Source of the DNA: Antedon mediterranea
Taxonomy: Eukaryota; Echinodermata; Crinoidea; Comatulida; Antedonidae
NCBI RefSeq assembly: GCF_964355755.1
Contig: NC_092670.1
Location: forward strand, 36,815,795-36,879,794
DNA length: 64,000 bases
Direction: 5' to 3'
Position 1 is the first letter of the stretch; each line of letters begins with the position of its first letter. Below the pieces are notes generated by a model, which was given only the letters and a program-made list of their open reading frames with translations, did no database searches and was not told the DNA's origin. Shown piece by piece: positions 13,001 to 24,500 of this stretch. The translations under genes were made by a program, and so were the position numbers.

Positions 13001-13074
13001 AAGACAGGCCGATTTTCTTTAAAAAATACTATTTTGATAGATTTAATATACGATTATACAAATGTATTGATTTC
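10027..13074. mobile_element. ~3 kb repeat-rich insertion present only in unit A
   Basis: Unit B runs directly from GTTGAACAATTAAGA (31100) to the sequence matching 13075, so this block is an insertion or compound of insertions. It contains a C-rich stretch (10905-11110), related blocks with TAGTTATGCATAGAAACAG near 11441, 12199, 12390 and 12519, and a hairpin-like piece with CCTCCCGTAAG / CTTACGGGAGG at 12108-12166 resembling DNA-transposon ends. 12640-13060 matches 19420-19830 in reverse orientation. No ORF with recognisable transposase. Boundaries are approximate. Confidence 0.6.
12640..13060 (+). repeat. ~410-bp dispersed repeat, inverse of 19420-19830
   Basis: Aligns over its full length in reverse complement with 19420-19830, including TACGTAAGGGCAAAATTCGG and GTATACACTGTCTAATGGA. 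A further partial relative is at 18950-19040. The two long copies sit in different insertions of units A and B, so they are independent insertions of a repeat family and not part of the duplicated core. Confidence 0.8.
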
Positions 13075-13194
13075 ATTATAAGGCAGAATATATTGCACAT
13101 ATTGCTTTAAAAAATAATTATTTTCCTTATAATGCAGGATATATATTTTTTTAAAGTACTCCCTTAAAACTATACATGATGATTCATACCTTAT

Positions 13195-13320
13195 TATAGT
13201 TTTTGGCAAGTTCCAGCATTTCCTTTACTGTTTTCTCATTTACACTACAATGCTCACTGTTGTCTGTCAACATCAAACCATCAGTCCAACTCTTTTTATG
13301 TAAATTTAACAACATCTGTA
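13195..13320 (-). pseudogene. PSMD14 exon 6 copy (unit A)
   Basis: On the minus strand it reads from a TTACAG acceptor through [17 protein letters not shown] to AKNYNK and a GTATGA donor. One residue differs from the true exon at 31329-31454 (TDN for TDY). The exon itself is open and well spliced. However, exons 1-4 and most of exon 5 are missing upstream and exon 7 has a stop, so it belongs to a dead gene fragment. Confidence 0.85.
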
Positions 13321-13382
13321 ACATAACATGAAATATATATATAAATCCAAAGGCAAAATACTGAATAAATGACAATGCTGTG

Positions 13383-14345
13383 GGTATCAGTGGCTGGATC
13401 TCAATGGAGATACAAAAAAAAAGAGAAAAGCCAAATCAAAACGATAAAGTAAAACAGCCAGAAAAGTTAGCAAAGCTTTCGGGCAACACTAGATCTTCAT
13501 CAGTGCAAGTGAAGGAATTTAGATAACGTCATAGTATAAGAACTGGCAAGTGCTGCCTGGGTGGACAGGAATAAAAGAAATACAACAAAAGGAGGGTGTG
13601 ATGGGTGGAGTCTGAATAAGAGTAGAAAACAAAGAAGGTAGCTTGGTAGAGATATAAACAATTTTGGAATGAAACTAAAAAAACTGCTTAAATGGTGGTT
13701 AATATTAAAACTTAAATTTTGGTAGTCAATAGAATAATTTTACCAATCTGGGAGTATGTTCCTAATGTTAAGTTCAAAAGGTTTTGTGGTTTAAGTTGTA
13801 ATTCCCAGTGTTTTTTCCCTCCATTTGACATCATGGTCTATTGCAATAACTATGAAATTTGCAATCGAGTGACCAGCTGAATTAAAATGTTCGGCTACGT
13901 TTTGATAGCTGATCTGTGTTGTGTCATTCTCATACGGAGAATTTGTTTGTTTCCCCGACGTACTGTTTGCCACAAATATTACAGTATATGAGACAAATGA
14001 CATTTTTGGTTAGACAATTAATTGATTGTCTTATCCGAAAAATTCAGCCAGTTTGGTTACTCCTAAATTTTTCAGTAGAATCAGCCAATTAACAAAATTT
14101 GCCGCAAAGGTGACTGTCCAAATTTTGGCTGTTATGAGAGTTGATTTCACTCTTAAATTTGGATCTGACTAATATATCACGAAGGTTGGGAGGTCTACGA
14201 AATGCAATGGGTGGTTCTGGTAAAACAGTCTTGAGACGTTCTGTAGACTGTAGAATGGCCATACGTTTCTCAATAATAGCCCGTAATGGAGGCAACCTAT
14301 GGTGATAGGTTGTGACCAATGGCACTCTGGTCGAATTTGGCGGAC
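13383..14345 (-). mobile_element. Penelope-like element fragment with GIY-YIG end
   Basis: On the minus strand, 14325-14089 encodes PLVTTYHHRLPPLRAIIEKR and then PEPPIAFRRPPNLRDILVRS. This is the stretch after the reverse transcriptase in Penelope-like elements. A frameshift follows. The GIY-YIG endonuclease comes next: VICLIYCNICGKQYVGET at about 14022-13969, then HFNSAGHSIANF in another frame. The 3' tail at 13383-13640 matches 39476-39735 (+) and, in part, 58610-58790 and 61010-61145. It is 5'-truncated and frameshifted, so inactive. It interrupts the PSMD14 exon 5 relic. Confidence 0.85.
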
Positions 14346-14862
14346 GTGGTTTGTACGTCAGTGTTTGACATCGAGGAATATCTATTCGATGTCCGGTTAG
14401 TTCTTCGGTACGATTCTAAAAATCTAAATCTGAAGAACAGATACATCTGATACGTAATGCTTGACTGTACGGTATGTTTTTAGTACATATATATAATAAT
14501 TAATTAAATTTCAGTATATCACCGGGTGGTTTAGAATTACTGTTCTTTGCCTGAGGACTAGTTGTGTTCCAACCGTACCACGCCGAGAATGTTAAAGGGT
14601 CGTTATCCGATCGAGTTAAAGAACAATACCATGAAAGCCCCAGTGGTTTAATGGTTAGGGCAACTGCATATCAAGCAGACGGTCCGAGTTCGAGTCTCGG
14701 TTGGGGCGACTTTTTCTCATTCTCCCAGATTTCCTCATCTTTATCGTTTCAAAAATTAATTAAATAATTTTCAGTGTATCACCTGTTGTGTTTATATATA
14801 TATATATGGCTAGATCCAAGTTTGGTAGCCAAGCATCATAACCACCAAGCCACAGCTCCACT
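14346..14862. other. non-coding sequence around tRNA-like gene
   Basis: No counterpart in unit B, hence inserted. It holds a short inverted repeat (GACATCGA...TTCGATGTC near 14367-14394) and the tRNA-like sequence at 14637-14707. STATATCACC-type text occurs on both sides (14515 and 14775), possibly the ends of one mobile unit carrying the tRNA-like sequence. Confidence 0.4.
14637..14707 (+). tRNA. tRNA-like sequence, apparent anticodon AUC
   Basis: 71 bases fold as a cloverleaf. The acceptor stem is GCCCCAG / TTGGGGC with one G-U pair, the D arm contains TTTAATGGTTAGGGC, and the T arm is CCGAG TTCGAGT CTCGG. The anticodon stem is CTGC / GCAG with loop ATATCAA, giving anticodon ATC. A TTTTT run starting 3 bases after the end could stop RNA polymerase III. 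An AUC anticodon would read Asp GAU, but eukaryotic tRNA-Asp normally uses GUC, and the acceptor does not look like animal tRNA-Asp. It is more likely a tRNA pseudogene or the head of a tRNA-derived mobile sequence. Confidence 0.6.
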
Positions 14863-14904
14863 CCTCATGTTAGGATTGATTAGTCTGAAAGCATCAATCA
14901 CTAC
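14863..14904 (-). pseudogene. PSMD14 exon 5 fragment (unit A)
   Basis: Minus-strand text after a TTGACAG acceptor reads [13 protein letters not shown] and then loses homology. The true exon 5 is 31680-31862. The missing part was replaced by the block carrying the Penelope fragment. Confidence 0.75.
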
Positions 14905-15135
14905 CTGTCAAAATAAAAAATGAACAACTAAATTATATCAACAAAATGGTATAAGTATAAATAATTTTACATGCTATAAATGTAAATTTCTTACACCACA
15001 ATCCTACAAACATTAGGGAGTCTTTCACGTTAAAGGTTAATAATTATCGCATTTATCGATAAAAAAAAATCCCGATAATTATCTCATTCAAATCAGATAA
15101 TGATCGGTAATTTTTCTCTAGTTGAATAGGTTAAA

Positions 15136-15704
15136 CAATAAATGGATACGATAGAATGATAAATGTTTCTTTGTGTTTTTGTCCTTGGTTATAGGTTAAA
15201 TCAATGTTTGTATAATAGAAATAATATTACAAATGTCAATGTTATTAACTTTCGTATACAGCACCTTCAGCATCAGGTTTGATATTTCTAAATGCTTTGA
15301 AGCCAAAATGAGATGAGTCTACAATGCTAAGAAATCATCTTGTATGATAGTCTGCCCTAAGTCACGTAGGATTCAATTGAAAGCTTTTATTACCATCCAA
15401 TGGCAACAGCTTGATTCAACCAATGTCTGGTCATGTTATCTCTTTGGATCTAGGTGATTCAATTCTAAATTCTTTAATCATCCCACACGAGGCAATTCAA
15501 ATAAAAAGTTGATGATTTAGATATGAACTGGCAATACAGATATTTGTGTATCAGAGCCAACTCATTGGTCAGGAAATATAGCATGTGTTCTTTCGATGTG
15601 GAATGTGTTTTATTTTAAAAAAAATATAATATGTATTGTGCTACATTATGGTGCAACTTTAATCAGGGTACCTTACAATCTCTTCAGTAACAATAATGGG
15701 CAAA
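15136..15704. other. spacer between units A and B
   Basis: Sequence unique within the window between the end of unit A homology and the start of unit B. It has no ORF or exon that I can support. It contains the duplication junction. Confidence 0.5.
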
Positions 15705-17149
15705 GAAAGCTGTTACAAAGAACATTGTAGTACCAGCCTCATGTTTACGGAATGTAGAATTCCTTCTTTTTATGAATATTTAAGAAAATCGATATGTGGC
15801 CTGATGTGATTTATGTATAATTTTACATTCTATAGATCAGAAACTTTGAAACTAAATATTGAATGAATCAATACATGACTTAAGATTTGAATCAAAACAC
15901 ATAGAAACTCAGATAATTACATCAAAGATCTATAACTAAAATTTTTTTATATTATAGGATCAGATTCACCATGGTATCCAGCGTTTATACTAATTATCGT
16001 GAGATCGAGGTTCATTGCTTGTATCCTTAAGCAAGATTATTATCTGTTATTATATCGTTGTTCCGTTGTTTGTACTCTTCACTTGTGAGTGCAATCCCGA
16101 ATAAACTGAATTTAACAAACAATGTGGGAAAGCCTTTTGCAATTTTATATTTTCCACTCAAAAGCAAAGTGCGCAAACTCGAGTACAGCACAGCACCTAT
16201 TTGATTGGTGCTTATTTGTGTGTGTATATTTTTTTTATTATTCAGGCATAATTCCGGTGTTACGTTCATAACAGCATTGACCATGCAACATTCTGACAAC
16301 TTACGTGGTTTTGAAGAAATATTATTTTAAATTTTTAGTTTTGTTTATAAACTTTATTCTTGATGATTGAAGTCAATAAATTTTACATTTGTTGTTAGTA
16401 AGTAACCTTTGATAATGTAAAGTATGAAAAAGAAATATTCATACTGATGCGTTGGGTATTTACATAACGTAGTGCTCTACAGTATAACATACTTTATGAT
16501 TACCGTCTCCATCGAGTAGATATAAATAATTTAAATGAACTAATTGAAAAATGAAAAAGAGAAGATACAGTTCACCTGTAGTAAATCATCGTTTTTCTAG
16601 CATGCCTTCCTTTTACCCAAAGAAATATTTCAATCTTTTAACAATAGTTGGTTGCATTATATTTAAACTAAATACCTCCAACATCAATTCTATACTTGTA
16701 GGGTCCATATCTGCAACCTCAATTTTTGTGCCTTTTGTTTGTTTATTAAAAACTCAAATTTGATGAACATTTATAAATGGTGGGTATAATTTCATGCAGC
16801 AGGTTAAAATTTAAAAATGCCACCTTTTAAATACAAAAAAAAAAAATAAAACAAAAAAAATATATAAAACAATCGGGTTTACGTTTCTCAACTACTAATA
16901 GCTTTGCAGTTTTTTGGAATAGCATCAATTAATGACATATAGGCCTATAATAAAATGCGCTACCCTTTCTTTCCAACATTTGAGTTGTAGGTGTAGTAAA
17001 ACATTTTTTTGGGAGAAATGATTTTATTCTACCATAAAACAAAAACATGAAATATGAAGCTTACTGGAATGGTGTGCTCATTTGTACAGTTAGTTCCATA
17101 TAGTTATGGCGTGTTATCTACATAGACACTACGCATTGTACAATATTAT

Positions 17150-17255
17150 TTTCGGTCGTATGTACTTCAACATGCTCTTCTAAATGTGGCTTGGGATCCA
17201 GTTTGTAAACGTTTTTCATCGCCAAATGTTCTTCTTCAACAAACTCAAATAAAAT
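17150..17255 (-). pseudogene. PSMD14 last-exon relic 2
   Basis: Unit B counterpart of the relic at 3440-3560. On the minus strand it shows [22 protein letters not shown] and then HVEVH before losing homology. It lacks the exon start, the end and a stop in the normal place. Its flanks (17030-17110) also match the flank of the newer copy at 9500-9600, which shows that relic 2 and the exon 7 copies share an older duplication. Confidence 0.75.
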
Positions 17256-18209
17256 AAAAGAGGCCAAATGTCTACAGTAATGTTAAGAACGTATTCTTGC
17301 TAAATTCGATTTCTTGGTACCATAAGTCATAGACCTACTTTGCCGTTTCCGGGGCTAAGTTATTTTATAAGTAGGGGAGGATGGGGTAAGTGGTCCATGG
17401 GGTAACTGGTCCAATTGCTAAGTTTTTCTTCAATTGCTGCTATAGACCTTATTTTTTATTATGAACTTTGACATAAATTACTTCTCTATTGTTTTATACA
17501 TGAATTAGCACGCTGTCTCATTAGTTTACCTATCAAAATCGCAATTTTTCAACTTTCGTCTATCAGTTATCTATTGAAAAATACACTCTTAGAAGGATTG
17601 TTTCAAGAAGGTAAGTTTAAAGTGATTTTTAACTACTTTAAAGATTAAAAAAATCATCCTAGGCCTAGTACATTTTGTAGCTTGAAAAAAATGAAAGCTG
17701 ACAGTGTGCGTTGTGCCGGTATCAATGGCGCTTTGTTTAATTAAGTGACTGGACCAAATAGTTCAGAATCATTTTTTTTACGACCTCATTTTTTAAAACT
17801 GGCAGTACAAAAACAGCATCTATGTGCAATAGGCATTATTAATATTGCTTAAATGGCCTTTTGTTGTTCTATTGTTAATATTTTTATAGAAATAGAAAAT
17901 ATAAATTAGTTAGAATTAATATGAGTGGATCTTGTTGATTTAATTGGTATTAAAAATTCCATATTTTAGGCTTGATTTGTACCCTGTTTAATGTACCCCT
18001 AAAGCGTGAATTTCAAAAATGGCTGCCAGTCTATTAAAACATATAGGCCAAACTATAAAAACGGTCATTCTTGCCATCTAATTAGTTAAATAGGTTTAAT
18101 TATGAATAATTACTAAAATATGTATGTTAGTCATCTATAGAAAATACATTTTTAGTTTATATACCAAAAATTAAATTTGTAATGTCATATTTTAATAATG
18201 TTAAAATTA

Positions 18210-18298
18210 TTGGGGTAAGTGGTCCAGTGGGTATTGGGGTAAGTGGTCCAGTGGGTATTGGGGTAAGTGGTCCAGTGGGTATTGGGGTAAGTGGTCCA
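18210..18298 (+). repeat. 24-bp minisatellite, ~3.7 copies
   Basis: Exact tandem copies of GGGGTAAGTGGTCCAGTGGG plus TATT. One frame reads GVSGPVGI repeats but it is a short ORF with no other support. Confidence 0.9.
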
Positions 18299-18379
18299 AC
18301 CATTTTTGGCTTTAAATTTACATTAAAACACTCTAAAACAGTTAGTTATGGTGTCATATGCAATTATGAATTATTATTA

Positions 18380-18416
18380 CTAGATGGTACGCTCGCTTCG
18401 CTCGCGTACCATCTAG
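18380..18416. repeat. perfect 37-bp hairpin
   Basis: CTAGATGGTACGC and its reverse complement flank TCGCTTCGCTC. It is GC-richer than its surroundings and may be the end of a mobile element. Confidence 0.7.
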
Positions 18417-18802
18417 GTCGTGCCCACAGATGGTTCTCGAATACATAATGATTTCAGCGTTAAAAAACTGGCGATTTCAAATGTACAATAATGCAGGACA
18501 ATAATACATGTCGTTTACAGGAACGAATAAATAGACACTGTGATTTATGTACTCAACTAAAATTAGCACCCTGGGAATTACTTCCGAAAGAGAAACTTGT
18601 CACAAAATGAGACCAATTGTTTTAAAAGTCAGATTTAAACTAACTTATTTTGTGTACATGTTTTGTATGTAACATTATGGTTGAGGGATGGGGAAGAGGA
18701 TGGGTGCAAAGAGGAACAATTCTTAATTATATTCTTTATTTTGTAACGAAATATTAATTGTGTTCATGTTTTACAAATAATATACCACTAAACACAGTAA
18801 AA

Positions 18803-18833
18803 CCAGGGAAGAGTTAATTTAACTCTTCCCTGG
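18803..18833. repeat. perfect 31-bp inverted repeat
   Basis: CCAGGGAAGAGTTAA, one base, then its exact reverse complement. Confidence 0.8.
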
Positions 18834-19419
18834 TAAAACATTGCGATGTAATACTTTGTTGAAACTATCACCGTCGTAGTCGATTGAAATAGTACAGTAC
18901 ATGTAACGGTACACTACGACGTATGTTTATATATAATGTTAAACAATTTGTGAAAACCACCTCTATTCGGGGAAAATCATAAATTCGATTTAATCGTCAA
19001 TAAATATTAAATTATCTAACTCAACTTAATTAATAGGCCTAATGGTTTTCAATTGTTTCTTAGAGCCAATTCATAATTAAGTTGGTTCCTACCCTACCCA
19101 CCAAATTTGTTCTGCGTTTAGGGCATGTGGTGCACCGTATAGGCTTATCCTCTACTGGCTTTATAACGCTACTCATGCCAGTGAGGGAAGGGTGATGATG
19201 TTGGTGGTTTAAAGATTTGTACATAATATACGGTGACTGAAAACGCTAGCTCATTATCCGTTTAAAAAAAATTATATCCAACCTCTGCAGTACAGATTGG
19301 AAAAGAAAATGGATCGAATTTCTGTTATGAGTATACAGTACTTGCCTTTACGACGCCTGAGGGAATAGACACTTGTGTAACAGAGATCGCAAATCAATAC
19401 ATTTATATAAACGTATATT

Positions 19420-19830
19420 AAATCTATCAAAATAGTATTTTTTAAAGAAAATCGGCCCGTCTTCAACATTATGATGCTGTACTCGAGCTGTTCAACCGGT
19501 TTTCAGCCATTAAAAACAATTATCGTAGGAGGAGATAGGAAAATGCGAAGCATCCTCGTATTATCGTCTGCGGGTATTTTACAAGACGGACATCCATTAG
19601 ACAGTGTATACCACGATCGAAAAACACCCCTATTTGGGGCAAATCGTTAAACCTAAATTCGTTTTAATCGTCAATAACTAATTATCGAACTCAATTTAAT
19701 TAGTAAACAGGGTTACATCAGGCGGTTAAAATCAGTACCGAAAGTACGAACCAACTTTATATACCATCGAGTAAACATTCTAGAAATAACGCGCGATTTA
19801 CCGAATTTTGCCCTTACGTAAATTTATATA
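19420..19830 (-). repeat. ~410-bp dispersed repeat, second copy
   Basis: Reverse-complement partner of 12640-13060, with most bases conserved. The upstream piece 18950-19040 resembles its middle part. Confidence 0.8.
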
Positions 19831-19908
19831 TAGATTATTTAATTATGATCTTTTTGTTTGTTTTATGTATTAATTTTAATTATTTTTAAAAATGTCTATA
19901 CATATTTC

Positions 19909-20590
19909 ACAAGTATATAGTATTACAAGTATATAGTATTACAAGTATATAGTATTACAAGTATATAGTATTACAAGTATATAGTATTACAAGTATATAG
20001 TATTACAAGTATATAGTATTACAAGTATATAGTATTACAAGTATATAGTATTACAAGTATATAGTATTACAAGTATATAGTATTACAAGTATATAGTATT
20101 ACAAGTATATAGTATTACAAGTATATAGTATTACAAGTATATAGTATTACAAGTATATAGTATTACAAGTATATAGTATTACAAGTATATATAGTATTAC
20201 AAGTATATATAGTATTACAAGTATATATAGTATTACAAGTATATAGTATTACAAGTATATAGTATTACAAGTATATAGTATTACAAGTATATAGTATTAC
20301 AAGTATATAGTATTACAAGTATATAGTATTACAAGTATATAGTATTACAAGTATATAGTATTACAAGTATATAGTATTACAAGTATATAGTATTACAAGT
20401 ATATAGTATTACAAGTATATAGTATTACAAGTATATAGTATTACAAGTATATAGTATTACAAGTATATAGTATTACAAGTATATAGTATTACAAGTATAT
20501 AGTATTACAAGTATATAGTATTACAAGTATATAGTATTACAAGTATATAGTATTACAAGTATATAGTATTACAAGTATATAGTATTACAA
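19909..20590 (+). repeat. 16-bp satellite, ~42 copies
   Basis: Unbroken tandem array of ACAAGTATATAGTATT. Three units near 20180-20235 are 18 bp long through an extra TA. Otherwise copies look identical, so the array is recently expanded or homogenised. Confidence 0.95.
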
Positions 20591-21554
20591 TAAATGAGTA
20601 TCTTACTTACAATGGTCAATCTGTATTATTGCTGAGGTGTGACACCTCCCTTCTCTACAAGGTTGATGTGAGGTGTAATTACTACATTCCTCCGCAATTC
20701 TTTTATACGGTAATACACCTGACTAGTTCTATGCAAATTACCCTTTGCGTTTAACTTTAAATACCCGTCAATTTTGGCTGTGACACACAACACTTGAATT
20801 AGCTCAACTCATCAGCAACATTTTCTTTAAAGAAGCAGTGAGTATTCTTTAATTGCAATCATTTTTTATATTTTTTTATATTTTACCCTAACCCTCAAAA
20901 TAATCTCTCTCACTATAAAGTAAAAGAAGTAGCTTATTGGAGTCGAACCTCATATCGACATGTAAAGGCCATAGTCTTATCACTCAACTACACACACGGC
21001 TCGACAGAAATCGTTTGCATTTAGCGAATTGTAGTTAGCTCAATTCTTACGTCACACCTTATGGATATGAATGTTTATTTTGTGACGTTTCATGACGGGT
21101 CTGAACAGAAATATCGCGACCCGAACGTGCTTCATATACAGAACTTGGGACACTAATACATTATAATTTAATCCAACATCTTCACCTTATTTGTTTAATC
21201 CATTTCTATGACATATAATCCACATTTTTAGACTCTATAGCTCACTATGTCGGTCGGTCGGTAAACACTAAATTTCGGTAAACAATAACTTAAATTATTA
21301 TTTTTTCGTCATTTTGACAATGTATGATTGGGTCTCTGAGACCCCTTTATAAACCGCTTTCATCATTTTCAGTTGAGGTCTCTTATTTCGTTTCACTTGC
21401 GGATAGGATGAGAAAAATCTAAATTTAAATACACGGTGATGTATCTATACAGTTTAAAGTAAGTACAGGTATCCTCATTTATAGAGAAGCAAACACTTTC
21501 TATAATTTATCGTAAATATTGTGAATTTTATAGGCATACTTATCGACACTCATA

Positions 21555-24500
21555 ATGAAGATGATGCTGTATATTGTGTTTATCGCAGCACTAATAGTGC
21601 CTACTTTGCAGGCGACTTGTGGTTGTCCTAAATACTGGGTTCCTTACTTAAACAATTGCTACCGAATCTTTGCTGAAAAAGTAACTTGGGGTACAGCCGA
21701 GAGCAAATGCCGAAACTGGTGGGTATTTATGTGTTTGTTACTGTTAGAACTCTGAATTCTATAAAAGTAGAGTAGGATGCACAAGTAAAACAACGGTGTT
21801 TGAAATTTGGTCGACACAATCTTTGTAAATGATATTCCCATCATTTTTACCCACTCAAGATGCTTTATGCTTTTTGCCGATGACGGGGACGGGGGAATCA
21901 CCACTCAAATTGCCATCCATTACAACAATGTATTATAAATATCACCTTATAAAAAAAAATCCTTTGCAATTAAAGGTCAACCGTAGAGGGGACAAACGCA
22001 ATGATTTTTTCGTTGTATTTTTCAAATACTGTATGTTTCAAATGTTTTGATTACCTTTCATAAGGGACCACCACCAGGATTGCATTCCCTTTTGAAAATA
22101 GCTTGGTTCTCACTAGCGACGCAACGTAACGCAATCTACGCAACGTAAGAAAATGCCCTTCCAATCATTGTGTTTGCCCCCGCCTGCGTGAAATCAAACC
22201 TACGATGTTTGCAGCACTATTGCGTCGTCGGTTCCCACTTGTGATTACGCAATACATAACTTTGCGTCGATACGTCGCTGCGTTGCGTTCTAGTGGCAAC
22301 CATGCTTAAGAGAATGGTGTCTGTTTCCCTAGTTGACGACAAATAGACTTAGATCTATAATCTTAGTCAATAATGCTTTAGGTTTTTACTTTCATTGGCT
22401 AATAAAACTGGAACCCAAAATTCACTACACAGACAGACCACAATTTTGATCAAGGGCATATCGTTATGGTTGCTAGCCGCTGATAGTTTTTCTGTACAAT
22501 TAATTGATATTATCTTCTTAAAAACATTTTCCTGTGCATATACTGTACAAAACCTGTTTATAATAATCTCCATCTTTCCAACGGCTGCATATATACACGA
22601 GAATTACCTCATCTGATTCTCTTCTTTTGCGTCTATCTAACGAACGTAAACACATAAATATTCTCATTACAATTGGAACCTATTCATAATAAAACATAAC
22701 ATAATATTAGAAAACAATAGACTGAAGTATAAAATGAATGAGACATCAAAAATCATTATCAGCAGTGGCAAGGGTCAGAGACTAATAGAACCAAGTCAAT
22801 GCCAACTAATATAAAAATAATCAATGCTTTGAATGATTGTGTTCACTGTCAATGTCTCTTCCTTTTTTCTAAAGAGAAATCAGGAATCAATCATGGTGGT
22901 CAAATCCTGGTGGTCACGTATAAATATAATCAAAATTCTTTTGTAGAACTAGCTAATGACAAAAATCTTCACAGAATAGTGTCTGGAAGAGAAATCTCAT
23001 TAATGTAGAACATATTTAATGATAGCAATGAATATACTATTTTGGTGCACATGCTAGTGTTTAGAAAATCATGGGCATGGGTTCCAGATTAATATCTATT
23101 CACTGGGTTTCTTGATACTAGGTGAACTACTATGTTCTGATTGCAATGGGGATAAAAGTGAGAACCAATAATATTTGTTAGACGCTTACCCACCAAAGTG
23201 CTCAAGGCGCCTGTGAAAAACCAATGGAAACCAATCCTTTACGATCAAACCTGGAGTTTTTCAATAATGTTCGTACATTTCGTAACATTACTCTAGTAGA
23301 ATATTTATGTATTTTATGTAAGATTTGTGTATGTGTTTCCTTCTGTAAGTAGTGAACCTTGAGTTTACTGTTGGTTGGGAAATTAAAATAAAATAACTTT
23401 TTACAAAGAAAAGAGGTTTGAAATTCATAGTTGCCATTTCTGGCATTATTATGCTTTCTGGCATTATTTAGAGGCCCACGGCATCTGGCATAATGCCGCG
23501 GCATTATTTAGCCGTTTTTAGCATAATCTGGCATAATTTTGTGTTTTTTGAACAACCAAAAAAATAATATACCACAGAACAAAAATAAAATATTTTGTTT
23601 AAAGATGTATTGTCCCTTTGACTATCCAAAAAAAAAATAAAAGATTTCGAAAAAAGGTGGGTTACTTTGAAGTATCATAATACTGAAATACAGACGTTTT
23701 TTTGTTAAAAAAATAACATTGACTTCCAGTCAAAGTTTTCAATCAAAACATATCCCATAATAAAACGCGCTTGTTTGGCTACTCTGTATGCATAATCATA
23801 AAACTTCCTTATGATGATCTGTGTGAAAATACCTTCTTAACCGTGACGAGTTGTAAACAATCCTAATTTAGCATATGCATAATGCGTACTCATGGTTTGA
23901 AATCTTTGTTTACTTTCGCTCGTGACGATTTTCCAGATGAAATGTAATCAAACTATCTGTTCGGGTTTTCCGTACAATAGTTCTTCCATCTTTTTGTTTC
24001 GGACTTAAATAGACTCTTCGGATAGGAAGGCTGCTCGAAAACTACCGTGTGTGCGATATAGGCAGCACAACAAATCCGAAGAGGCTAGCTATTGGCCAAT
24101 TATGTTGCTCTATTTCAGAGACCATGCAGATTATTGGATCCCCAGATATAGAGACAATTGAACGAAAACATTATGAAAGGGGTTTTGTTGTTTCAGTTCA
24201 TAATTATAAGTGGCCGCACCCCTACCCCAACCCTTGAAATGGCAATTTCCAGTAACTAATTAGAAGCTCTAATTTTAAAAAGAATTCTAGGAGAATTTGT
24301 TTTCCATATTTCAAATTATGTTCCATTTCCATGGTCGTAGCAACCCTATTTTTCCAAATGTTCTTCACCTCTCAGCCCCAGTAGTGACGATGTGGGCGAG
24401 GTAATTTTTATTTAAAATTAAGTGCCATTTCCGCCCATCGAGCAGCTCTATTTTTCCATTTTTTTTTTCCTCAGCCCCAACCATAGGTCATGGAGACACT

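Larger units (their letters stand above)
1622..15135. repeat. segmental duplication, unit A
   Basis: Collinear with 15705-32116. Matching anchors, A then B: 1622/15705 (GCTGTTACAAAGAACATTG), 3640/17335, 3890/20815, 4440/21320 through 6630/23420, 6640/28610 through 7490/29455, 8360/29480 through 10026/31100, 13075/31210 and 15000-15135/31995-32116. The unit holds a lectin gene and the 3' end of PSMD14. Differences are mainly insertions: 845 bp at 7499, about 3 kb at 10027 and a Penelope fragment near 13383 in A; 3.4 kb and 5.2 kb in B. Direct orientation of both copies implies tandem duplication, for example by unequal crossing over. Confidence 0.9.
17373..20780. mobile_element. 3.4 kb repeat-rich insertion in unit B
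   Basis: Absent from unit A, where homology passes directly from about 3665 to about 3680. Contents: GGGGTAAGTGGTCC motifs at 17382 and in a 24-bp minisatellite (18210-18298), a perfect hairpin at 18380-18416, a second at 18803-18833, a dispersed repeat (19420-19830) and the 16-bp satellite (19909-20590). No gene. Confidence 0.6.

Noticed and set aside
18182-18448. 88-aa ORF with GVSGPVGI repeats
   Set aside because: Comes from a 24-bp minisatellite inside an insertion; no start context, splice site or homologous family.
19909-20590. CRISPR-like regular array
   Set aside because: No spacers between the 16-bp units, and the genome is eukaryotic; it is a satellite.
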